Of a DNA stretch of 64,000 nucleotides, positions 9,984 to 22,000 are shown in pieces; the stretch's first letter is position 1, and the number at the start of each line of letters is the position of its first letter. The notes beneath the pieces are model-generated. The model had not been told where the DNA came from and did not search any database. It saw nothing but the letters and a program-made list of their open reading frames with translations. Location of the stretch: the NCBI GenBank assembly GCA_008828725.1, contig MEHQ01002784.1:394491-458490 (forward strand), in the 5' to 3' direction. The position numbers and the translations under genes are program-made. The stretch is from Saccharina japonica. Its lineage: Eukaryota > Sar > Phaeophyceae > Laminariales > Laminariaceae.

Positions 9984-12900
9984 ATGGAGCACAACACCAC
10001 CTTCAGTCCTGAAATGAAATCAGTAGCAGGAGGAGGAGGAGCTGGAGGATCGGCGTCCGCGCTTTATGGTACCCTCGCGGACCGAGAGATCTCCGCTGTG
10101 CGCGTGAACCAGCTGGACGCTGGGGTGCTGGATGTGGAGCTGCACGGTCTGCTGAAAACCCAGCTCGGACGCGCCTGTCTTGGTCTTCCATCTGGGACAC
10201 TGGAGCGCTTCAAGCCTGAGGTATCCTACAGCAGCAGCAGCAGCAGTGCCTTCGTTCCTTAGTATCCGCTAAAACCGAAAAGCCTGATGGCGGTTTGTGT
10301 ACTCGACTTGCCGTGCAGGCAGCAACCGCAGCAGCTGCTGTGGTTCATCCATGGTTTTTGAATATTGAAGCAGTACAACACAACTACGAGTAGAGTACAG
10401 CAGTACAGGACGCCTGATAAGAAACAGGCTGATAAGAAAACCAGGCTGTGAGATTTAGAGAACAACGATAAATTCGGGAGTCGTTATCTTGCAATTAGTG
10501 TCGGAGGCACTCTCTCTCAAATAAGAAATCCATCCTGGGACCAGATTTCCTGTTTCTTTTTACGTGTCCCTGTACTGTGTGCAGTAGACCGCTTTGCGGG
10601 TACACAACAGCAGTACTCGTAGCAGTGTACCGGTGTACCAGCTATAATACCAGTACATCCGTAAGCAGCAGTACAGGACACCTACGAGTATTAACATTAA
10701 GGAACAAGACATTTGGTCCAGGCTGGATTTCTCATTTGAGAGAGGGTGATTTCTACACTAATTTCAAGAGAACGACTCCCGAATTTATTATTTTCCTCTA
10801 AATCTCAGCCTGGATTAGGTATTACCAGGTATCCTACGAGTATTTCTCGTCTTCTTAGATGTCCTGTACTGTTTGTATACCGAGATGGTGGATCGGATGC
10901 TGTTTCGATTGCCCATTTCGTCTGCCGTTCGCCATTATACTGATCCGTACAACTACATCAGTATTCATGTTCATACGTACGAGCACGCTCTGCTGTCTGC
11001 GTTCTGCTCTGCATCTGCAAAAGTCGTAACAAGATACTGCTGTTGTTTGTACGAAGCAAGTACGAGTACGAGGTACGCTACTCATACCTATTGCTGCGTG
11101 GTAAATGGTCGAATCACTGCGAGTAAGGCAAGCAACAAATCAGTACGCCCCCCCTGTCTGCCTGGTCGGTGAAAACCCGACATGCTCCGGCCCGACATCG
11201 TAGGGATGCGAGGGTCTATGGTCATACGACTACGGCCAGGCATGAAAATGAAGTACCCCCCCCCCCCCGCCCCGCGCGCGCGCTCGTATTCGTTGTCTCT
11301 TCCCGTTCGTTCTGCCTCGGCCTAAACAGGTGGACGCGCTTTTCAATCTCCTCATGTTCCGCTTCACCATCTGGCTGCAACGACCAACACCGGGCATGCA
11401 CCTCCAGGTGCGTTGCGTGTTGCGGTTGACCCGTTAAGAAAAAATGGAACGCCTCAAAAAAATGGAACGGGCTGAGGAGTACCACACCCACTGAGGCGTT
11501 ATCCCCCTTGAGAACTTCGCACCGACGTTTCGGGGAGACAAGCTCCTTGGACTCCGAGTTGGAGTTACTTGGACCAGTTTTGCAGTAGGAAAACACCCGC
11601 ATTTCAGGAACGGCTGAAGGAATACCATGCCCACGGAGGCGTTACCCCCCTTGAGAAATTCGCACCGACGTTTCGAGGACAAGCTCCTTGGTCTTAAGAG
11701 TTAAGAGTTACGAAGACCAGTTTTGAAGGAGCAAACCACTGCTTGGATTTGTTTTTGTTGGACCAGTTTTGCTGTAGGAAAAAGGGTCAACCCCTACCCT
11801 TCGTGTCGGGGACAAAGTGCTTGGGATTAGAGCTGCCAGTTTTGCAGGAGGATTGCACCCGCGGGGTGGGGGGGAGGGGATGGGGGGTGGCGTATTCATT
11901 TCTTGCTTACGAAGCTTACGCGTAAGTCGTTTGACCATTGACCACACCTCCCCTTTTGAGGACGGCGCGGGGGGGGGGAGGGGGCGTACTCCATTCTGGT
12001 TAGGGGTGGGGGGTGGGGGGGCACTCATGTAATGCATGGCCTAATCGTATCACCATAGGGGCGTGTGTGCGTGTGCTCATTACCACGTATGGCCGTAGTC
12101 GTATGACCATAGACCCTCGCACCCCTACAATGCCGAGACGGGGCACGACACCCGCGGGGGGGGAGGGGTGTGCTCATGTAATGCGTGGCGGTAGTCATAT
12201 GACCATAGACCCTCGCACCCGTCCAACAATGCCGGGACGAAGCACCACACACACCCGCGGGAGGCGAGCGCGCTACTTCAAATTCGAGTCAAGAGTTCGA
12301 TCAGTTTTTTAGTATGTAGGAACAGGCGCTAACCTCCTTCCAACCTCACCCGTGCTCCGAAGATAAACCATTGGAATCGGAGAAAAACAGTGACTACGTA
12401 CGAGTAACATATTGCTGTGGGGAGATGTTGGCTCCTTTGCCAATGCCCTCATGTTCAGGGTACAACGTGCTTGAAAATTGCGTTTATTTTGAAGACCAGT
12501 TTCTAGCAGGGAAGGCTATAAAACCCCTTTGCTATGTACTATATGCGTACTGCACTCGCGTTTCGCGTGCAGAGTGCGTGGAAACTGGCGTTTTTTTTAT
12601 GGACCAGTTTTGCTCTAGGAAAATTCGTTACACCCCCCCCTCTTTTTGTACGATTGCACAGGCGTAGGAGAACGGCTTATCCTTGTTTACGACTGTGCGG
12701 CCGCGTTTCGGGAACAACGTGCTTGGGGACAGTCACAGCCACCACCACAACTACTACTATTAATAGTAATAATAGTACTCCTAGTAATATTGCTACTGCT
12801 ACTGCTCCTACTACTACTACTACTACTGCTACTACTACTACTACTACTACTAGTACTATTACAGGGGGCCATAGTAAATAGGACCAAGTAGTAATATTGT

Positions 12901-13023
12901 TTCGAGTAAAAATAGGGAAATAATGTGTTTTTCGTGTGTACCGTAGGTCCTATTTACTAGTGTTTACTATGCTCCCCCGTAATATTAATAGTAACACTGC
13001 TACTGCTGCTACTGCTGCTATAA

Positions 13024-13060
<37 letters not shown>

Positions 13061-16000
13061 TTCAACTTGAACAGCAACAATTGCCGTTGCCGTGCCGTGC
13101 CTTGCCGTGCCCGTTCTTGATCACACAGGGGTTGCGATATCGAAACGATGCGTATCGAGAGACGCATCCCATGGCTACCGGCTCAGCCGCTCCTCCCGTC
13201 TTGGGGGCACAAGGGGCGGTCGGTGGGAGGGGGGCAGGGGGGGGGGGAGGAGGGGCGATCGGGGAAGGTCTCATAAACACACCAGGTGAGGCTCTCTGTC
13301 TCTCTTGTGTGATCTACGGCATGGCTGGTGCATGCACGAGTCGGCGCCGAAGCGTAGTAATATTTCCCTAGTAAACAAGAAAAATATTTACACACCTCGG
13401 ACCCCTAGGAGGCATGTATTTCCCTGACTTGTGTGACCTGCACGATCTAGACGGTCTAAGAATTTTGGGCACGATCTACCATAAGTCATGTGGTGGGGTG
13501 TCCCAGGGAGCAGTGAAACCTCGCCGTGGTTTTGGCGCGGTGGGTCAAAGGAGAGGGGGGGGAGCGGGGGGGGGTACTCGTTTGTTGCTTGCCTTAGTCA
13601 TTTGACTATTGACCAACGCATTCCTTTCGAGACGGGGCGAATAGACAGTCGGCGTCGCGCGGTTGTGAGGCGTGGCTTTGGCGTGTATGGTGCCGTCCAT
13701 CGAGCTTGCGATGGCGACGTGGCGCCCTCGCCTACATGTTCGCCCAGTTTGTATATATAGATAAAGCGAAGAACTTGTAATTTAAGGTGCGGCACAATGA
13801 ACAGCTGGTCGCACAGTTGGCCCGGCCGTTCGCTTAGCTTTTAAGCTTCCTCTTTTATCTGATATACTACGCCAGGCATAAAAACAATATGTGTGAAGCA
13901 CTTAAGCAGCGAAGAAATAACATAGAATTCCTACATACCAGGCATAGACCACTGGAAGGCCATCTCTAATTGCGGGAGGATTTTGGAATCCGGGAAGAAC
14001 AGAAAAAAAAAACGAAACTGTGTTTTCTACGTGCTTTCGCGTGTTTTATTTCGACCCGGAGTCCGACCGAATCGGGCTCCGCTCTTTTGAAGATTCTTGC
14101 GGCCCTTTGGTGAGAGGTATCTAGGCCCGTTCTTATTTTCTCCAGGGGGATTGTTTTTCAATTTTGCGGCTTTGTCACTTTCCGGTCGAAAATAAACGGG
14201 GAGAGATTTCCAGGTATAGTTGGACGTTTCATCCGAAACAATAAAAAATGCCTACGTACGTACCATATTTTTTTTTATAAATTTCGTCAAAAACTGAATC
14301 ATTAGAGGAAACTGAAGTTTCTTAACCCTTTTTTTATATGATATCCTGGAGAAACGATGAACGGCGTCGGACGTCTCTCTTAAAAATTGCTGGTGGGACT
14401 TCAAGAAAAGCCGAACCCATTGGCTCGTTTCCCGGATCAAAATACGACTGCGAAGGTGCCGAAATATACATCCCAGAAAACAAGAGCAGTTTGCTTCAGA
14501 AGATGGCAGATCATGAACGTTTATAAAACATTACTCGTCGTATGACATCCGGGGTACACCAGAAAGAAAATAAAATGACCCGCCACCTTTCCTTTTTTGG
14601 ACCAAGACAGGCAGAGGGAGGGGGTATACTGATACCAAGTAAGACCAGAGCGAAAAATGTGCGATTTTTTTCATTCGTATACATATACTAGTATGTAGAA
14701 ATCCCATCCCGTAATAATTGGTCTGTTTTTCATTTTGACCTTTTTTAAAATAGGAGTGTGGTGTTGTTTGTTCTTTCTTTTTTCCCTGTGAACACACTCA
14801 GAGGTAACATTGATAAAAGGGCAATAGCCAAAAACAGGTACATCTGTACGATTCGAGCCAAAGGCAGGTACATAGTGAAACCAAGTGAAAAGAACACGCC
14901 ACGAGCGGTGTTTTCGGTCATGATAAATCATGCTTTTTTATTAAACAAAAATCGTCTTCAGAGAAGTGAGAGTACGGCCTCCATAATCTGAATATGTTTG
15001 TTTCCGTGAGGGTGTACCGGTAGGCACGTAGGCACCATGGGCTCCACTCGGACCTACGGAAGGTCAACAGGCTTTGCGTTTTTGCTTTTTTCGCCACATG
15101 GCGGGCGCGCAAAGAGCACTGCTGGCGCGCGCCCCCGTCGCCAGCTTTGAACCCTCTCGACCATCCTCGAGGAACCTCTATTTTAGCTCGACACGGGAGT
15201 TCTTTTGGCGTAGTATTATTAAAACTGGGCCGAACTCGTCGCGGGGTGGGGCAGACGATCTGTCGTGTATCTGTGTCGACGGTGCTGCAGTACCACTGGT
15301 GACCATACAAAGATGACAGCAGCAGTGCACATCATGACTGACGCACATCGTGACACCTCAAAGACAAGGAAATGTGAAATCAGCGGACGTGTCTTGGACG
15401 TATGCACCAGATACATATATATACAACACGTACGTACAGAGTGTATGCATAAGAACTGTAGCCGAACCCCGAGGGGACCGCATACATACGCAAAGAAAAA
15501 GGAGGCAACCAGTGTATGGTCGGTATGTATGGGACTGGCCAATCGCAGAGCTCCTGGCGTGTGTGTTTTTACTTGGTTTTATACTATATACCTATTTTTG
15601 GTCCAACATGGACCACGTATACCGTTGTTTGGCTATGACCCCTGATAAAGTATGCCTTTCGTGCCAGTGTGCCAGCAGATGCTACGTAATGCTATTTTTT
15701 ATTTTTGGTTACACTACGACAAAAAATGGCACGACGTCCAGTTACAACTTCCCTTGTAGTCCAATGGTTAGGATATATGACTTTCACTCATGAGACCCGG
15801 GTTCAATTCCCGGCAGGGGAGGAAAAATACTTTTTTGTCTGGTCGACCCGCGGTTGTTACGTAAGGTTTCTGTTTTTTTTTCTGTTTTTTCTACTCAACT
15901 GGGCACGGCGGTACTGGTGCCAAGCATTTTCTTCGTACACGTTTCTGTTTGCCAATATACTCCTGCTGCTGTAAAAAGTTGCATCTGGTACTACAGCGTA

Positions 16001-19000
16001 TCATACAGATACGTGATACATTGTATACATCAACATGTAGGGTTTCAGTATTTTCCGATGCTTCATGAAAATTAGAGGCGAACAACCCATCGAAGAGAGT
16101 AAAGAGTGAAATGTGGATGTCACCAGCATATACTGCAGTAATTATACCGGTATGCGTGTTTGGTATACGAGTGTTGAGAGAGGGCACTCTGCGGGAGTGT
16201 TGGTAAAAGCCCTGGCGCCTAAGGCATGCCTTCAAGAATGTCTTTGAAAGTTGTTCCCTTAGACGCTGCGTGGTGCCTTCCGTTCCTTTACTTGCGTAAG
16301 GCAACGTATGTACCTGCGCCTTAAAAGGGGGCAGTAAGGCACGTTTTGTGCACCATAATAACGCCGTTACAGATACGAACTCTCTAAGAACGGGGTTCGG
16401 GGCCACCTAAGGTGGGATATAGTCACAGGCACGATGTAAGGCGATATTTGCCTCAAAGCTCATTTTCATGCCTTCAAAGTCAAAGCCTTATGCAAATGGC
16501 TTACAAAATGCCTTGGATCTTGCTTTGAAATACCACGTTGTGCCTACGTGCCTACACGAACTCCTTCTATTTTGAATTATAAACCGCATTCTAGGGAGAT
16601 AAAGGCAGCAAGGTATGTACGTCGAAGGCGTTGTTTAAGGCATGTGCCTTATCCAAACATGGAATCTAAGGCATAAAAAGGAACTCAAGGCGAAGGCGTT
16701 CAGGCATGCCTTCCTCATTGTTTTCTGTCTGCGGGCGCCCTTTTTCGCCACGTGCCTTAACCCGCCTATGATACGCCGTGCCTCATAGGTGCAAGGGCTT
16801 AAGCTGTTGGCGAACAGACCATATATTGGCAACACACCCCAAGAATCGATTGGCGACGATCTGTGTTCACATGATAATACGTATGTACCTTATTGGTTTT
16901 CAGGGTCAAAACGCACACAGACAGGTGATGATACCGGTATGATACGCTGCAGTTCTATTTCGGACGGTTGTGTGTTGGAGCCCTTCCGCGGTACATAAAG
17001 CTCCTGGGTTCGAGCCTTACTCGGGGCAAGGTTAGCTTTCTTGTGTCTTTTTGTTGGGGTGGACTCCCGCCGAGAGCGGAAACTCGGAAAACTCGGGCAA
17101 GAATTCGACGAGAGTCGACTAGCGATAGAGGTGTGGACCCTGGGTATCGCGTGAAAAGAACGAAGCCGCTCACCGTACGTAGTGGGCAGGAAGGGGGCCC
17201 TGGGGGGGGGGGGGGGGGGGGTGAGACCCCGGGGTTTAGGTTAAGCTACGACGAAAGAAGGGCAAATGTTGGAGCTATTTACTCGCACGTATCATAGGGC
17301 GCCCAAAGAGATGAACTATATATAGACTTACGCTTGACTTACGTGTAGATACAAAGATGCTGTTTTTTTCACATTTGCAAGCTCTTTCTCCGGCAGCCGC
17401 GGGTTCTTTTCTCGCACTCTCGGCTGCGGGGCACGCGGGGGGGGCTCGGGAGTACGCTACGGCGCGAGTCTGGGCCCCGGCCGGGCTGCGTGGCGCGTAC
17501 TCTGGGCGTCCAAAGTCGCGCAAGCTGACTCTCTTTCAAGGAGACCTGTTCCGCCAATCAGGCACATTGGATACCAAGCAGGAACAGGAAATCTCGTAAT
17601 GATTTTTTTTTGTTCTTGTGTTTTTCGCTTTGCTGCTGCTGCTGCTGCTGCTGTATCTGAAGTACCACACCATCCCCCAGAGGCTCTATTCCCGGGGGCA
17701 GGTACAACAGCAGCCGTGCTTCAAGTGTTTCATGTTTCCCTTTGTGAAAGCCACGAACAGCAGTGCTTCTGCGTGTGGGTGCGTTTGAGCGCGTGTATTG
17801 TCATATTAATAGGAACCTACAGCAGTACCTTGGAGCAGCAGTAGGAACTAACAGTAGGAATAGTCTCAAGAAAAGCGGTGCAATTTTAGCTTCTCTTTTT
17901 TTTTATTTTTTGCTGTGCTGTTTGCTACTGCTGCTGTTGTGTGTGTGTGTCTGTATCACACCGCCCCCGCATGTTTTGTTTACGTCGTGGCAGCCATGGT
18001 ACGACACCAGCCGTACTTCAAAGTCTGATTTGCATTACAGCCACGAACGGTGCTTCTGCGTGTGCGTGTGCTTGTGTGTGTGCCAGCCACCCTGAACGCC
18101 ATCTGGACGATCCCAACCCTCACTTCCTCTGTATTTCAAAAGCACCCGGGCAGCACAAAAAGCCCAACAGCAGCGGTACAACAGCAGCGAACCTTCGCAT
18201 AGAGCTGTAGGGATACATACAGTAGGAACGCATGCCTGTGTCCCCCTTTTCTGCTTGCGACAGACGCATGCTATCTTAAGGTAGAGAGAGGCGCACCATG
18301 TTATTTTGCCTTTTGAGGGTGGTGACTTGAAAAGCTCTATACTAATGGTGAGTCACCCAAAAACTGGTTTTGGAGGGGGAAAACAAAAGTGCTACTCGTA
18401 CTCCTTCCTACCCGATGAACAATCCCATGGCCTGACTGTACACTGAAAAACAAAATAGTAACGCAAGAATGAAAGACTGACGATTTTGGGTTATATAACC
18501 CATTTAGGACTGCAGTCCCGATGTGGGGACAAAACACTTGGAATAAGAGTGAAATATGTATTTTTAGACAGAGCAATAGGGTTATGACCCCTTAAGAGCT
18601 GGTTCCCCGTTTTTGGGGACAAACTACTTGGAATTAGTGAGGGATAAGTTTTTCAGTTCTGAATGGGTTAAGGAGCCCGATGATTCACGAAAAAAAAACA
18701 GTCAAAAAAAGGTACAGCAGTACCTCTATCGTAGCACGCGTCGACCACCCCTCTGGGTTTCGAGTAAAAACCACATTTCCGCATGAAAACCTTGCAGGCA
18801 TCGGATAGCCCACGATCTAGATTGTCTACTGCCTGTAGCTCCTAACCTGCCCGTTACGAGATGTTGCGCAAGGATCTGTGTACTGCTGTGTGTGTGTGTG
18901 TTTTTTTTGTCCATCCCATTAATTAGCTTCGCCCTCCTTTTCTCTCTCCCTCTTTAGTCGTAACTCGATCCGGGGTCGCTTAGTAGGCTCTTCTCCCCCC

Positions 19001-22000
19001 TCCCCACTACGCTACGTGCCTTGATATTTTTATCGCGAGAAGATTTCAGCACTTTCTTCCCTCGTCGACTTGCGTCGGATCCGGCCTACCTGTGTGGTAC
19101 AGATCCAACCCAGGAAACGTGTCCCTATGGATGATGCAGGTTATATACGGCTTCCACCCGGCAGCACGAGCTACTGTAGTTCATACAGATCAGGAATGTA
19201 GGAATATGTCAGAGAATATCTAGACCATGAAGAAGGAATCGATGATCGGTTCGCGGTGTGGAACCTTGTATCACGGCTGTCGTTTTTTATTTTGTATCTC
19301 TATATATATGCATGTGTTGATTTGGCCCAGCGCCCCTCCTGGTTATAGTTGCCGTGGACACCTGCCTGCCGCCGCCGCCGCCGCCGCCGCCGCTGGGAGA
19401 CCAAAAACCATTCGCGAGTACATGGCCAAGGATGTCAGGAGACAGCATTTTCGCCCCTTGACAAGACAGCAACTTTTTGCCCTTGACATGCCTTGGCAGC
19501 CACAGCCAACAAAACTACTATTAATACGTACCTAGTAGGTGTTACGTAGTGTTGAACACTCGACCCCACACCCTCGACAGCGCACACTTTGCCGAGTTTG
19601 GTGCATCTCCTGGCATAGATGGCACTGACGGAAAGCAACTGCCTGCCTGCCTGCCTGCCTGCCCCTCGCCTTTTTTAATTGTTTACGCAGGCGTGCCTCC
19701 ACCAGGGGCAGGGTCATCGATTTGGACCCTGCCCTTTTCGGGAGACGCTCCCACCCGAACGCAGCGCCTGCTGCACGGACTGCTGAGCGTCGGGGTGCAG
19801 TGGGCCTTCGCCCGGCTGCGGCGGCACGGGTTGGTTCACGGCTGGAGCGGAGAGGAAGCGGTGAGCAACGGTTAATGTAACGTTGCGTTTTTTTTTGTTT
19901 GCCTCGTAAACGCGGTGTGTGTGTTTTTGGTAAAGCTGAGTATTATTAATAGCAGGGATTAACCAATTCTTGAAATATGTGCTTGGAGTATACATTAAAT
20001 TCTGGTATGTGTATATATTTATTTCTCTCTGCCGCTTCCCCTATCTCTATTGTTCTCTCTCGCCTGCCCCTCCGCCCGCTTTGAGGAGCAGGGGAGCGCT
20101 CGGCGCTTTATCTGGCACACCATGCGCAGGCTGGAGACCCTGTTCCGGATGGCGTGGATGGTCAACCTCCTCCTCTTCCTCAGGCACGGGAAGTACGCGA
20201 CGCCGGTCGACCGACTGGTCCGGATGCGCATGGTGAGCGAAGTGACGTAAAAATGTGTTTCCTCCTCTCGTCTGTCCGGTGGAGCGCGTATGTCTGCAGC
20301 GTTACTGGTGTTGTGTGTAGACGGTGAGATTTGTACCATTGAAGCCCTTTTTCCTCTGTCAGATACATTATGTACTTCTGCAGCGTTACTGTCGTGTGTG
20401 TGTGCGGGGGGGGGAGGGGTAGTGCTGTACCGTATTGTTTTGGGGGCGCCTACCGTAGTCACAGTAGTCTTAGCCCCTCCTCCTCCTTGCACTTTTTTAC
20501 CTGCTCCATGACCCTTTTTTTCATGTACCTTTGCACATCAGGTTTATTGTACTCCATCGTATATATATCGAAGTACCACGCATAGCTTGCAAAGACTCTC
20601 CTGACCGGGAAAATCGCTATAAAATGCGAAACCCCGTCGTGTCGATTCTCGACAAAGTCCTCGATCTTACAGCTGTTACTTTTCATTTGTATAAATACAC
20701 AGAACTTCGCGAGCTCCTCAATAATTTCGACTGAAACTTTCGCGTGCGTCGCCGATTTTTCTCATCCTTTATCCAGCCCCCCTCCCCCTCCCCCCCACCC
20801 ATCCACCCTTGCGAAATTTCCCACAATTTTCATTTTCCTCTGTTTTCTGCATGCATTCCTCCGGTGTGTGTGTGTGTGTGTGTTTTTTTCACGGGGCCAG
20901 GTTCACGACCGGGTCGATCCCGGGCCCCGCTCCATCAACTACCAGTTCCTGAACCGCCGCCTCCTGTGGGACCACTGGGCCAAGATGGCCTACGTCGTCG
21001 CCCCGCTCATCAACTGGGGGTCTATCCGGAGGGCCGTTGTCGGCGGGGCGGGGCGGTTAAGGAGGGAAGCTCGAGCGTTCGGTATTGTTGGGGGCGGCGG
21101 AAGCGGCAGCGGCGGCGGCGGCGGCGGGCGGCGGCGGCGGGAACCGTGGTGCGGGTGGAGGGGCGACAAACGGGTTGGATGATGGCGGTGTGGCTCTGAC
21201 GGCTTGCGCGGACTGTGGAGTGGATCCCGCCAAGGCGAGTGTTTTTTTTCTTCTTGTTTTTGTGTAGATTTTGGAAGGACGTGACAACTTTCTTGGTTTT
21301 TTTTTTTTGCCCGAACGGTTATGTTCTGTTATGCTATGGTCTGTTCTTTCTTGCTCGCTCGCTCGCTAGAGTCGGGTTGTTACCAGGACCGTACGTTGAA
21401 TCTACAGTAGATCATAACGTGTGCAAGGTGTGGTAGTACACTGCGCAGATCCAACACAGGAAGCATGTCCCTAGAGGATCGCGCAGATTGTACAACTCCC
21501 GCCCGGCAACATGCGCTAGATCATACAGATCATACAGATCATACAGACCAAGGATATGTCTGCCCTCAAATATCTAGATCATGAAGCGGGAAGCGGTGAT
21601 CTGTCCGATGTGTTTGTAAAAGTATTACACTACGTTTTTTTTTCATCTGGAGATAGAGGACTGAAGCCCCCGAGCGCGAATGCAAAGCAAAGCCACACCG
21701 CATGGCGGCAGCGTGCGAGTGCTGTACGTACTGTAGTGCCTTCGGCGAATGCCTCGGTTGCGGATTGCGCGTTCGCGGTTGCCGTATGGTAGAATAGTAC
21801 CCTATCCTTGATACCATGCCCCCCCGCTAGGCGTTTTGTTTTTCCCGCAACCTTGTAAACACCGGGGGTAGTGTCTGCTTTGAGTGCGGCAAAAATTAAC
21901 TGCAGTAAACCGAGCGAAACAGCAAATCCGTAGCCCAAAGCGCGCGTATGCAACCCCACCCCCACCCCTCCCTCCATCTACCCCGCCCCCCCCCCGCGCC

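Noticed and set aside
16968-17030. tRNA-like B box GGGTTCGAGCC near 17007-17017
   Set aside because: No acceptor, D or anticodon stems can be paired around it.
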